From: Candidatus Bathyarchaeota archaeon
GTDB taxonomy: Archaea; Thermoproteota; Bathyarchaeia; TCS64
Assembly (NCBI GenBank): GCA_003662205.1
Contig: QMXQ01000020.1
Span: forward strand, 1 to 14,281
Direction of reading: 5' to 3'
DNA: 14,281 nt
The notes beneath the pieces were generated by a model. That model made no database searches. It was given only the letters and a program-made list of their open reading frames with translations, and was not told where the DNA came from. Position 1 is the stretch's first letter. Each line of letters starts with the position of its first letter. The position numbers were made by a program, and so were the translations under genes. Below are positions 1-6,996 of the stretch, piece by piece.

Positions 1-9
1 GCGCTGCCC

Positions 10-684
10 CTATCTCCTGGTCCAGCCGTACTTCCCTATGAGGGGGACGTAGGCCACCTTCATGAGCACCCTGCGCCTGGTGCGGCCCTCACCGTCCTTC
101 TCCAGGAGCACGAGGTCCTGCCCCAGGAGGCTTGAGGTGCTGCCCACCGGCGCCATCAGCCTCCCTGGCGCCCCGAGCTGCTCGATGAGGGGGCGGGGGA
201 TCTCGGGGCATGCGGCGGTGACGCAGATGGCGTCGTACGGCGCCTTCTCAGGGTATCCGAGGGAGCCGTCGCCGAGCACCAGCAGGACGTCGTCGTACCC
301 CGTACGCCGGAGGTTGGTCTCGGCGAACCGGTACGTGGTGGGGTTGATCTCGATGGCGACGACGAGGCCCTCCGGGCCGACGAGCTCCCAAGCGAGGGCG
401 GCCCCATACCCTGAGCCGGCCCCGATCTCCAGGACCCTGTCCCCTCGCTTCAGCTCCAGCGGCTCGTAGAACACGGGGTACATGTAGGGGGCGGAGATGG
501 TCTGGCGGCCGTCGCCGGGGATGGGGAAGGGCTGGTCGCTGTAGGCGTAGTCGATGTACGCTGAGTCCATGAACTCCTCCCGGGGGACCCGGAGCATGGC
601 CCTGGCCATCGCCTCGGTCTTGATGTAGCCGGATCGTCGATAGCGCTGAACCATCCGCCTCCGCTGCTCGGCGAAATCGGGCAT
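10..684 (-). CDS. pcm: Protein-L-isoaspartate O-methyltransferase
   Basis: This 224-residue protein is a SAM-dependent methyltransferase that methylates L-isoaspartyl residues in aged cytosolic proteins so they can revert to aspartate. The SAM-binding motif I reads VLEIGAGSGYGAA. Further downstream are the acidic post-I strand (VVAIEINP), the family block GDGSLGYPEKAPYDAI followed by VTAACPEIP, and a C-terminal VPLIGKYGW close to the family's usual VPLIG...GW. Length matches the family (about 210-230). The block before motif I, usually QTISAPHM, reads QTISAPYM, so the His is replaced by Tyr. The start is placed at the first ATG, about 10 bases after the start site predicted from a TATA-like element at 716-723. 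ATG at residue 11 is a possible alternative. The gene follows the CoA-transferase on the same strand after a 51-base gap, probably with its own promoter. Family assignment is secure; substrate preference is inferred. Confidence 0.93.
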   Translation of the reverse strand: MPDFAEQRRRMVQRYRRSGYIKTEAMARAMLRVPREEFMDSAYIDYAYSDQPFPIPGDGRQTISAPYMYPVFYEPLELKRGDRVLEIGAGSGYGAALAWELVGPEGLVVAIEINPTTYRFAETNLRRTGYDDVLLVLGDGSLGYPEKAPYDAICVTAACPEIPRPLIEQLGAPGRLMAPVGSTSSLLGQDLVLLEKDGEGRTRRRVLMKVAYVPLIGKYGWTRR

Positions 685-715
685 GGCGACCCCGCGTCAA
701 CTAGGGGCTGCCGAG

Positions 716-723
716 CTTTTAAT
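716..723 (-). promoter_or_regulatory. TATA-like element for pcm
   Basis: On the minus strand the gap between the CoA-transferase stop and pcm contains ATTAAAAG. A start site about 26 bases downstream would fall near 694, giving a leader of about 10 bases to the pcm ATG at 684. This is positional inference only. Confidence 0.45.
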
Positions 724-735
724 GGTTTAGAAAGG

Positions 736-1875
736 CTAGGTGATTACGCCCTCCTTCCTCAGCGCCTCGACCTCCTCCTTGCTGTAGCCGAGGAGCTGGG
801 TGAGGACCTCCTCGTTGTGCTGCCCCAGCAGGGGCGCGGGCATCCTGACGGTCCCCGGAGTCTTGCTCAGCTTGACGGGGAAGCCCGGCGACCTGACGGT
901 TCCTGCGGTCGGGTGCTCTATGGACGTGATGATGCCCCTGGCCTTCACGTGGGGGTCCTCTAGGGTCTGGTCGATCTGGAGGATGGGCGCCACGGGGACG
1001 GACTCGGCGGCGAGGGCCTCGACAATCTCCTCCACCTTCCGGGCCGCGACCCACTCCTTCAGCTCCTCCACCGTCTCCAGCTTCTCCAGGCCCATGGCCC
1101 TGAGGAGCCGGTCCCGCATCTGAGGGTCGGCGGCGATGTAGACCCAGCCGTCCGCCGCCTCGAACATGCCGAAGGTGCTGAGGCCCATATACTTCTTCCG
1201 GCCCTGCCAGGGGAGCTCCCCGCTCATGGTGTACCTGGTGATGGAGACCCCCGTCTGCGCGATCATGCAGTCAAGCTGAGCAACGTCGATGAGCTGCCCC
1301 TCGCCCGTCCGGTCCCTGTGGCGGATGGCGCCGAGGATGGCGATGGTGGCCCAGAGGGCGGGGTCGAGGTCGCCGTGCCACTCCGCCGGCCGGATGGGCG
1401 GCCCCTCCGGGTCGACGATGTCGCCCGTCAGCCTGTACCAGCCGCACATGGCGGAGGCGATGGGGGCGAAGCTGGGCCGCCGCATGTAGGGGCCGTCCAG
1501 GCCGAAGCCGCTCAGGGAGGCGTAGATGATGTCGGGCTTCACCCCCCTGACGTCGTCGTATCCGAGGCCGAGCTTCTCCATGGTGCCCCTCTTGCAGTTC
1601 TCGACGACGACATCGCTCCTCTCCGCCAGCTGGAGGGCGATCTCCCGCGCCTTCGGGTGCTTCAGGTTGAGGGTCATCCCCTTCTTGTTCCGGTCGAGGT
1701 AGAGGAAGACGCTGCTCATGCCGCCGAACAAGGGAGGATACATACGGGCGACCTCCCCCCACGGCGGCTCGATCTTGATGACCTCGGCGCCCATGTCCGC
1801 CAGGATCATGGTGGCGTAGGGGCCGAAGTAGACGTGACTGAAATCCAGAATGCGGATGTCATCGAGCATACCCAT
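736..1875 (-). CDS. Family III CoA-transferase (CaiB/BaiF/Frc type)
   Basis: This cytosolic enzyme of about 379 residues moves coenzyme A between carboxylic acids. Family blocks seen in order are RILDFSHVYFGPYATMILAD, IKIEPPWGE, the CoA-binding LDRNKKGMTLNLKHP, then DVVVENCKRG and IIYASLSGFGLDGP. The active-site block is WHGDLDPALW, followed by HRDRTGEGQLIDVAQLD. Starting at the ATG at 1875 puts the nucleophilic Asp of HGD at residue 169, the number reported for formyl-CoA transferases. That start is preceded by AGGGATGAG and lies about 24 bases after a predicted start site. ATGs at 1917, 1884 and 1869 are also in frame, but 1917 would leave no room for a leader. The substrate cannot be read from sequence, because family members use formyl-, carnitinyl-, benzylsuccinyl- or mesaconyl-CoA among others, and no neighbouring pathway gene helps. 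Confidence 0.9.
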   Translation of the reverse strand: MGMLDDIRILDFSHVYFGPYATMILADMGAEVIKIEPPWGEVARMYPPLFGGMSSVFLYLDRNKKGMTLNLKHPKAREIALQLAERSDVVVENCKRGTMEKLGLGYDDVRGVKPDIIYASLSGFGLDGPYMRRPSFAPIASAMCGWYRLTGDIVDPEGPPIRPAEWHGDLDPALWATIAILGAIRHRDRTGEGQLIDVAQLDCMIAQTGVSITRYTMSGELPWQGRKKYMGLSTFGMFEAADGWVYIAADPQMRDRLLRAMGLEKLETVEELKEWVAARKVEEIVEALAAESVPVAPILQIDQTLEDPHVKARGIITSIEHPTAGTVRSPGFPVKLSKTPGTVRMPAPLLGQHNEEVLTQLLGYSKEEVEALRKEGVIT

Positions 1876-1919
1876 ACAACTCATCCCTAACAGTCTCCAC
1901 AACAAAAGCCGGTCCACCA

Positions 1920-1931
1920 GATAAATTTTAT
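1920..1931. promoter_or_regulatory. Shared divergent TATA box, CoA-transferase and 58-aa gene
   Basis: The near-palindrome ATAAATTTTAT lies between the two divergent genes and reads as a TATA box on both strands. About 26 bases either way gives start sites near 1899 (minus, 24-base leader to the CoA-transferase) and near 1951 (plus, 26-base leader to the ATG at 1977). Confidence 0.5.
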
Positions 1932-1976
1932 GCGGAAAGGCCCTTAGATAGTTCGGATAACAGGGCAGCGGCCGAC

Positions 1977-2153
1977 ATGAGCAAGAACCTCCTCGAAAGA
2001 GTCCGAGAGGGCCTCCGCGACTTCGCCCAGAGCTACAGGAGGAACAGCGAGCGCTTCGGCGTCTGGTGGACCTTATTCACGGCGTCGATGCTCACCCTCT
2101 TCGCAACCTTCATACTGTTCGCCCTGATACTCGCTGCATGGTACCTCCCCTGA
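1977..2153 (+). CDS. Small single-span membrane protein, 58 aa, unknown function
   Basis: This ORF runs from an ATG at 1977 to a TGA at 2151-2153. The translation begins MSKNLLERVREGLRDFAQSY, a charged amphipathic helix of about 28 residues. It ends with one hydrophobic segment, about residues 30-57 (WWTLFTASMLTLFATFILFA and onward), then a stop right after YLP. The predicted topology is a cytoplasmic amphipathic N-terminus with one C-terminal transmembrane helix. It is transcribed divergently from the CoA-transferase and has a TATA-like element about 50 bases upstream. I see no strong ribosome binding site. No family is recognised. The sharp split between polar N-terminus and hydrophobic C-terminus, and GC-rich third positions like the neighbours, argue that it is coding. 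No function is assigned. Confidence 0.5.
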   Translation: MSKNLLERVREGLRDFAQSYRRNSERFGVWWTLFTASMLTLFATFILFALILAAWYLP

Positions 2154-2167
2154 TCCTTAGATACGAA

Positions 2168-2182
2168 CTCGGATTCGCCGAG
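2168..2182. other. Short hairpin between convergent genes, possible terminator
   Basis: The 75-base spacer between the 58-residue gene and the stop of the PUA-domain gene holds an inverted repeat, CTCGG and CCGAG, around a five-base loop. There is no T-rich run after it on either strand, so it does not look like a classical archaeal terminator. Nothing else was seen in the spacer. Confidence 0.2.
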
Positions 2183-2228
2183 CCCAAACCGGGAACTCCG
2201 GACCCCCGCAGGATGGCGGCTCCGGCTC

Positions 2229-2699
2229 TCAGCCCAGGCTCTTCCAGAGCTTATCCCCTACATAGTGGAGCGCCTCGACAACCTTGCCGCTCTTCGCCGT
2301 CTTCATCTCCGCGGATGACTTCATCGCCCTCCCCACGGCGAGGGGCTTCCCGTGCCGCGTATCCCTGACGACGACGAGGCTGCCCGCCTCGAAGTCGCCC
2401 CTGACCTCGACGACGCCGGGGGCCATCACGTCCGCCCCGTTGCAGATGTACGGGACGGCGCCCATATCCACCGTCACCGTGGGCAGCCGCTCCAGGCCGG
2501 GAGACGTCAGCGTCGGAAATAGGACGCCCTCCCGCCGCGCCAGCAGGATCGACCCGTCGAGGAGGTAGACCTGGATTCCGTTGAGTTCAGCCTGCTCGAC
2601 GGTGGCGGGCTTGACGCCGCCCAGAAGGGGCGCGGCCTCTCCCAGCAGTCCCCTGGCGTCTTTCCGCCGCATCACGCGCCTCTTATGGAGTTTCGGCAT
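2229..2699 (-). CDS. Archaeal PUA-domain RNA-binding protein (pre-PUA + PUA, MCT-1-like)
   Basis: This 156-residue protein matches the archaeal family with an N-terminal pre-PUA domain and a C-terminal PUA domain, related to eukaryotic MCT-1/Tma20. The N-terminus is basic (MPKLHKRRVMRRKDARGLL). Residues to about 75 fit the pre-PUA fold, with VYLLDGSILLARREGVLFPT. The PUA domain begins around VTVDMGAVPYICNGADVMAP, continues with GDFEAGSLVVVRD and closes with KPLAVGRA. PUA domains bind structured RNA such as tRNA or rRNA, and eukaryotic relatives act in translation re-initiation and recycling; the archaeal role is not settled. The ATG at 2699 is preceded by GGGAGGCGAT, a good ribosome binding site. 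The gene is divergent from sepF and shares an AT-rich promoter box with it. The fold assignment is fairly firm, the function uncertain. Confidence 0.86.
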   Translation of the reverse strand: MPKLHKRRVMRRKDARGLLGEAAPLLGGVKPATVEQAELNGIQVYLLDGSILLARREGVLFPTLTSPGLERLPTVTVDMGAVPYICNGADVMAPGVVEVRGDFEAGSLVVVRDTRHGKPLAVGRAMKSSAEMKTAKSGKVVEALHYVGDKLWKSLG

Positions 2700-2730
2700 C
2701 GAATCGCCTCCCGTTCGCCGCCCCTTGACC

Positions 2731-2746
2731 GATAAAACTAATAAGG
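2731..2746. promoter_or_regulatory. Divergent TATA region for the PUA gene and sepF
   Basis: GATAAAACTAATAAGG lies between the divergent genes. On the plus strand ATAAAACT, preceded by GACCG, predicts a start near 2762. On the minus strand TTTTAT predicts a start near 2709, about 10 bases from the PUA gene ATG. Confidence 0.45.
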
Positions 2747-2769
2747 TGAGGGTAGCACACTTTCAGTAG

Positions 2770-2823
2770 ATGCCCCACCGCCCCAGACCGGACGGGGGCT
2801 ATCCACGGGTGGAACCTCAGTGA
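2770..2823 (+). CDS. Possible 17-codon upstream ORF overlapping the sepF start
   Basis: An ATG at 2770, about 8 bases after the predicted sepF start site, opens a 17-codon frame encoding MPHRPRPDGGYPRVEPQ. Its TGA overlaps the sepF GTG start as GTGA. The peptide matches nothing I recognise and is rich in Pro and Arg. It could be a leader peptide coupling translation into sepF, or a chance frame. I have no direct evidence that it is translated. Confidence 0.25.
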   Translation: MPHRPRPDGGYPRVEPQ

Positions 2824-3143
2824 GAAGCGTGATCGATAAGATTATCGGCCGTAAGGGAACCGAGGCGGAAGCCCCCGGAGACACATACATCAAGGCCATA
2901 CCCCTCAGGGCCTATGAGGATGTGGACGTTATTAAATCTGAGGTCAGGGCGGGAAACATCGTCATCACCAACGTCGCCCCCCTGGCGAAGCACAACATCG
3001 AGGACGTGAAGCGGGCCATCAACGAGCTCAACGAGTACGCCGCCCTCATCAGCGGCGACATCGCCCGCCTCGGCGAGGAGCGGGTTATCCTCACGCCGAA
3101 GACGGTGAAGATCTGGCGTGGCCAAGGGGGAGAGGAAGGCTAG
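2820..3143 (+). CDS. sepF: Archaeal SepF-like cell division protein (DUF552)
   Basis: This 107-residue protein matches archaeal SepF, the membrane anchor of FtsZ. The N-terminus, MRSVIDKIIGRKG, is a short amphipathic helix of the type SepF uses to bind the membrane. A brief linker follows, then the compact SepF domain, about residues 23-100: YIKAIPLRAYEDVDVIKSEV, GNIVITNVAPLAKHNIEDVK, then a helix with NELNEYAALISGDIARLGEE and the final strand VILTPKTVKIW. The start is a GTG at 2820, with GGGTGG at 2807-2812 as a well-spaced ribosome binding site. No ftsZ is in the window. The gene is divergent from the PUA gene and converges on aCPSF1 with only two bases between stop codons. The presence of SepF implies an FtsZ-based division system, though that gene lies elsewhere. 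Confidence 0.92.
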   Translation: MRSVIDKIIGRKGTEAEAPGDTYIKAIPLRAYEDVDVIKSEVRAGNIVITNVAPLAKHNIEDVKRAINELNEYAALISGDIARLGEERVILTPKTVKIWRGQGGEEG

Positions 3144-3145
3144 CG

Positions 3146-5062
3146 CTACGCCAGCTTGAAGGTCTCCAGGAGGCCCGGCGCCAGGGCCTGCACCCCGCGG
3201 AACCGGGATATTGTTCTCGCCAGGTTCTCGCACTTCGACTCCTCGCCGTGGACGAGGAACACCCTGCGCGGCGTCGGCCTCATCTTCCGGACGTAGTTCA
3301 GCAGCTGGCGCCTGTCCGAGTGGCCCGAGAAGCCCTCGACGGTGTGGACGCTCATCCGCACGTTGATCACCTCCATCTTCCCGTTGCTGTTGAACGTCTG
3401 CACGGACCTCAGCCCGGACTGGAGCCTGTTGCCGAGGGTTCCCGCCACCTGGTAGCTGACGAAAATCAGGCTGTTCTCCTCCCAGGGCGCCAGCCGCTTG
3501 AAGTACTCGATGACCGGGCCCCCCTCCATCATCCCCGCCGTCGCGATGATGATGCACGGGCCGCCCTCGGCGATCTCGTCCCTGCTGTCCGCCTGCTTCA
3601 CCACCGTGAAGTAGTCCGACTCGAAGGGGTTCCGCCCCTCCCGGAGGATCTGGTCCCTGATCCCGTTGGACAGGTAGCCCGGGTAGGCCGTGTGGATCCC
3701 CGTAGCCTCGGAGATCATCCCCTCGATGTAGACGGGAACCTCGACGAGGTCGCCGCGCTCCATATACTTGTTGATGACCATCATGATCTCCTGCGCCCGG
3801 CCCACGGCCGGCACGGGGATCAGAACCTTCCCCCTCTTCAGGATGCTGTTCGCGATCTTGACGAACTCCGCCTCCGTCTCCATGCGCGGCGCGGTGACAT
3901 CCTTGGGCCCGCCGTAGGTGCTCTCCATGATGAGGGTTTCGACCCGGGGGAACTGGTGGGCGGCGGGCTGGAGCAGCTGGGTGTAGCCGAACTTGAAGTC
4001 GCCGGTGTAGACGATGTTGTGTAGTCCCTTCCCGATGTGGAGGTGGACGATGGAGGAGCCGAGGATGTGCCCCGCGTTGTGCAGCGTCAGCCGGATGTCC
4101 GGCGACACGTCCGTCACCTCCCCGTAGACGAGGGGTATCGTGTGGATGATGACCTCGCGGATGTCCTCCGGCCCGTAGGGCGCCACCCGCCCCTCCTTGC
4201 TCATCACGTCGAGGTAGTCGCCCTGCAGCAGCACCATCAGGCTCGCGGTCGGCTGGGAGCAGTAGACCGGGCCGTCGTAGCCGTACTTGTAGAGGTAGGG
4301 GAGGAAGCCGCAGTGGTCGAGGTGCGCGTGGGTGATGACGACGGCGTCGAGACGCCTCAGATCGAACTCCTCGACGTCGAGGCGGGGGAAGGCGCCCAGG
4401 GGCTTGCTCGTGCCCGGGTTGATGCCGCAGTCGAGGAGGATGCTGCTCTCCCTCGTCCGGATCAGGATGGCGGATCGGCCGACCTGCCTGCTGCCGCCGA
4501 GGGTGGTGATGCGGACATCCCCCGAGGGGCTGTACATCGGCCTGAAGATGGACTCGCCGGTCTCCCGGAGGAACCGCTCCCGCTCCTTGCTCTTGGAGTA
4601 GAGGTAGCCCTGGATCTGCTTGATGGTCATGGAGGGGATCGGGGGGGACCTCACGACGTTGGGGCTCCACCGCGTCCTCCTCACGATCTCCAGAAGGTTT
4701 GAGCCGCCTTTGCCAATGGCGACGCCGGGCTTCAGGACCTCCAGCACCACCTCCCCGAGGGTGGGGTCGAAGTAGGTCTGGACGAGACCCGCCTCCTCGG
4801 GCAGGATCTCCTTTATGGCCCGCTCTGCCTCCCTCTCCGTCGTCCTCACCGACGGGTCCGAGCGGACGACGATCCGCTTCTTGATGGTCCCTGCTATCGA
4901 GGCCACGATGTGGCTCTGCTCCAGCAACTTCTCAGGCCGCTTGGTGTAGATGGCGAGGCGCGGCCCCTCGAACTCGATCCTAGTTATGCCTATCTCCTGC
5001 GGGATGTTCTGCAGTATCGAACTCCTGATCTCGGCGTAGGAAAGGCCCTGGGACTTCTGCAT
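3146..5062 (-). CDS. aCPSF1 / FttA, KH-domain beta-CASP ribonuclease and termination factor
   Basis: This 638-residue protein is the archaeal CPSF73-like nuclease (aCPSF1, FttA), which cleaves nascent RNA and terminates transcription by RNA polymerase. Two KH-like domains fill about residues 1-145, including a GxxG-type loop at IGKGGSN. The metallo-beta-lactamase domain follows with HAHLDH (H245, H247, D249, H250), the downstream His in HNAGHILGSS, and the Asp in YTGDFKF. The beta-CASP domain carries the acidic IMESTYG, the His of GFSGHSDRRQL, and the His of FLVHGEE. All expected zinc ligands are visible. Length agrees with the family (about 635). The gene sits 15 bases after psmB on the same strand, a linkage also seen as MJ1236/MJ1237 in Methanocaldococcus, so co-transcription is likely. 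No strong ribosome binding site precedes the ATG. Confidence 0.97.
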   Translation of the reverse strand: MQKSQGLSYAEIRSSILQNIPQEIGITRIEFEGPRLAIYTKRPEKLLEQSHIVASIAGTIKKRIVVRSDPSVRTTEREAERAIKEILPEEAGLVQTYFDPTLGEVVLEVLKPGVAIGKGGSNLLEIVRRTRWSPNVVRSPPIPSMTIKQIQGYLYSKSKERERFLRETGESIFRPMYSPSGDVRITTLGGSRQVGRSAILIRTRESSILLDCGINPGTSKPLGAFPRLDVEEFDLRRLDAVVITHAHLDHCGFLPYLYKYGYDGPVYCSQPTASLMVLLQGDYLDVMSKEGRVAPYGPEDIREVIIHTIPLVYGEVTDVSPDIRLTLHNAGHILGSSIVHLHIGKGLHNIVYTGDFKFGYTQLLQPAAHQFPRVETLIMESTYGGPKDVTAPRMETEAEFVKIANSILKRGKVLIPVPAVGRAQEIMMVINKYMERGDLVEVPVYIEGMISEATGIHTAYPGYLSNGIRDQILREGRNPFESDYFTVVKQADSRDEIAEGGPCIIIATAGMMEGGPVIEYFKRLAPWEENSLIFVSYQVAGTLGNRLQSGLRSVQTFNSNGKMEVINVRMSVHTVEGFSGHSDRRQLLNYVRKMRPTPRRVFLVHGEESKCENLARTISRFRGVQALAPGLLETFKLA

Positions 5063-5077
5063 CGGGATCTAGTCCAT

Positions 5078-5707
5078 CTAGCTCAGTAGCGCGCGCTTCT
5101 CCTCGGGGGAGAGCTCCCTGAAGCCGTCCTCCGTCACCACGGCGACGTCGAAGCTGTCCCCGCTGGCGACGTCCCGCTTCATGGCGGAGTCGACGGCCCT
5201 CACCACTATGGGAAGCATCTCATCCACGGGTCGGTCCTCCCGGTACTGGTCCTCGAGGACGCCGTACGCGATGGGGGAGCCGGACCCCGTTGAGACCACC
5301 TTCTCCTCAGTCAGGCTCCCGAGGGGGTCGAGGGCGAAAACATGGGGGCCTGACTCGTCAAACCCTCCAACCAGCGCCTGGAGGGGCAGCGGCATACCCA
5401 CCTCACGGTTCGCGAAGAGGACGTTGGAGACGAGCCTGGCGGCCGCGGCGACGGGCATGGGCCGCCCCTTGTCCAGCTCGAAGAGCCGGGCGTTGATCCT
5501 GAGGATGTCGACGACCCGCTGCGCAACGGCCACGCCGCCGGCCACCGTCATCGCGAGGCGATCCGTGATCCTGAAGACCTTCTTAGCGTGCTTGCTGGCC
5601 ACGTACGTGCCCATGGTGGCCCTCGTGTCGGTGGCTAGGATCACGCCGTCCCTGCAGACGACCCCGATGGTCGTGGTTCCCTTGAGCTCTCCTATGGGGT
5701 TCCGCAT
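5078..5707 (-). CDS. psmB: 20S proteasome beta subunit
   Basis: This is the catalytic subunit of the archaeal 20S proteasome. A short propeptide (MRNPIGELKG from the ATG) ends at Gly-Thr, so self-cleavage exposes the N-terminal Thr of TTTIGVVCRDGVILATDTRA. Counting from that Thr, the catalytic Asp17 (ATDTR) and Lys33 (HAKKVF) are at the expected places. The later block STGSGSPIAYGVLED and the SGDSFDVAVV strand are typical. Mature length of about 199 residues matches the family. A TTG at 5713 would add two residues, but the ATG at 5707 has GAGG eight bases upstream and is preferred. The gene leads a two-gene unit with aCPSF1. The alpha subunit is not in the window. The cell probably has an active single-type beta ring; other beta genes cannot be excluded. 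Confidence 0.97.
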   Translation of the reverse strand: MRNPIGELKGTTTIGVVCRDGVILATDTRATMGTYVASKHAKKVFRITDRLAMTVAGGVAVAQRVVDILRINARLFELDKGRPMPVAAAARLVSNVLFANREVGMPLPLQALVGGFDESGPHVFALDPLGSLTEEKVVSTGSGSPIAYGVLEDQYREDRPVDEMLPIVVRAVDSAMKRDVASGDSFDVAVVTEDGFRELSPEEKRALLS

Positions 5708-5767
5708 CTCCAACGCCTCAAATCAAGATGTAATCTGAGAGTAATCCTAAGAAGGAAGATCAGGTAA

Positions 5768-5775
5768 CATAAAAA
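5768..5775 (-). promoter_or_regulatory. TATA-like element for psmB-aCPSF1
   Basis: On the minus strand TTTTTATG predicts a start site near 5746, giving a leader of about 40 bases. It lies within the AT-rich 5714-5910 gap, which stands out from the GC-rich surroundings. Confidence 0.4.
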
Positions 5776-5829
5776 GGTATTCGCTAAAAAACCTTTCTCA
5801 GACTAACCAACAGACATACAAGAATACCT
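5775..5829. repeat. 8-bp inverted repeat in the psmB-egsA intergenic region
   Basis: AGGTATTC at 5775-5782 is matched by its exact reverse complement GAATACCT at 5822-5829, with 39 bases between. The left arm overlaps the end of the psmB TATA-like element. A regulator site or an RNA stem are possibilities; chance is also plausible in AT-rich sequence. The rest of the 197-base gap shows no gene or RNA motif that I can support. Confidence 0.3.
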
Positions 5830-5866
5830 CAAAAAAGTTTGTGAGGTTCAGAGACGGGGAAGAAAT

Positions 5867-5876
5867 CTTATTTTAA
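5867..5876 (+). promoter_or_regulatory. TATA-like element for egsA
   Basis: CTTATTTTAA about 40 bases upstream of the egsA GTG predicts a start site near 5897 and a 14-base leader holding the ribosome binding site GGTG at 5902-5905. Confidence 0.5.
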
Positions 5877-5910
5877 CCGTGCGACATCTGGATATTAAGC
5901 TGGTGCAGCG

Positions 5911-6960
5911 GTGAACGAGATACACCGGATAGATCTGCCGCGGATCGTGCTCGTCGGCAGAGGCGTCCTCGAATCCCTGGGTGAGATCTGCCGAGAGCTC
6001 GGGATCGAGAGGGCGCTCGTCGTAACGGGGAGGAAGACCTACAAGATAGCCGGGGCGCGGGCGCTGGAGATCCTGGGGGAGGGGGGCCTCCGGGCGGAGG
6101 CGACCTACGTGAGCGAGGCTGACCTGGGGACCGTGGAGAGGGTGAGGGGAGAGGCCGCGGCGATGGGGGCGAACGCCGTGGTGGGCGTGGGAGGCGGGAG
6201 GACCATCGATGTCGCCAAGCTCAGCGCCGCGAGGAACGGGATGTTCTTCATCAGCGTCCCGACCACCGCGTCTCACGACGGCATAGCGAGCTCCTCCGCC
6301 TCCGTCAAGGGCCTGGGGCGGCCCTACTCCGTGAGGGCGCGGGCGCCCATAGCCGTCGTCGCTGACTCCCGCATCATCGCCGAGTCCCCCTACAGGTTCA
6401 CGGCCAGCGGCTGCGGCGACGTCATCTCCAAGGCGGTGGCGGTCCGGGACTGGAGGCTGGCCCACGAGGTGAAGGGCGAATACTACGGCGAGTACGCGGC
6501 CAGCCTCGCCCTGATGAGCTCGAGCCTCGTCATGAGGAGCGCCCGCCAGATACGGGATCGCCTTGAGGCGGGGTTCCGGACGCTCCTTGAGGCGCTGGTC
6601 AGCTGCGGGGTCGCCATGAGCATCGCGGGAAGCAGCAGGCCATGCAGCGGGTCGGCCCACCTGTTCAGCCACACCCTCGACATGATCGCGCCGAGGCCGG
6701 CCCTCCACGGGGAGCAGTGCGGCGTCGGCGCCATCATGATGGCGAAGCTCCACGGGCTGGACTGGCGCGCCATAAAGGAGAGCCTCAGGGTCATAGGGGC
6801 GCCGACCACGGCGAAGGAGCTCGGCATGGACCGCGACACCATCGTCGAGGCCCTGGTGAAAGCGGGGGAGATCAGGCCCGGGCGGTACACCATCCTGAAC
6901 AGGGTGAACCTGACGGCTGAAGCGGCGGGGGCGCTCGCCGAGGAGTGCGGCGTCGTCTGA
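5911..6960 (+). CDS. egsA: sn-glycerol-1-phosphate dehydrogenase (NAD(P)-dependent)
   Basis: This 349-residue enzyme reduces dihydroxyacetone phosphate to sn-glycerol-1-phosphate, the stereospecific backbone of archaeal membrane lipids, in the cytosol. The dinucleotide-binding loop reads VVGVGGGRTIDVAKLSA, followed by the family block SVPTTASHDGIASSSAS. Likely zinc ligands are Asp170 in SGCGDVISK, His250 in SGSAHLFSH and His266 in ALHGEQCGVG. The family's usual SGSEH is SGSAH here, so the Glu before His250 is replaced by Ala. Length matches the family (about 345-350). The start is a GTG with GGTG five bases upstream, after a TATA-like element. The gene diverges from psmB. A 75-base gap with its own TATA box separates it from cdc48, so it is probably monocistronic. 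Confidence 0.95.
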   Translation: MNEIHRIDLPRIVLVGRGVLESLGEICRELGIERALVVTGRKTYKIAGARALEILGEGGLRAEATYVSEADLGTVERVRGEAAAMGANAVVGVGGGRTIDVAKLSAARNGMFFISVPTTASHDGIASSSASVKGLGRPYSVRARAPIAVVADSRIIAESPYRFTASGCGDVISKAVAVRDWRLAHEVKGEYYGEYAASLALMSSSLVMRSARQIRDRLEAGFRTLLEALVSCGVAMSIAGSSRPCSGSAHLFSHTLDMIAPRPALHGEQCGVGAIMMAKLHGLDWRAIKESLRVIGAPTTAKELGMDRDTIVEALVKAGEIRPGRYTILNRVNLTAEAAGALAEECGVV

Positions 6961-6996
6961 ATCCGGGCCTGGAGACGTTGAGGGTCACAGACGAAC

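Noticed and set aside
2817..4670. Very long open frame on the minus strand overlapping aCPSF1 and sepF
   Set aside because: Low-complexity Arg/Pro/Gly/His-rich translation typical of an alternative frame in GC-rich DNA; the overlapping aCPSF1 and SepF frames have complete motifs.
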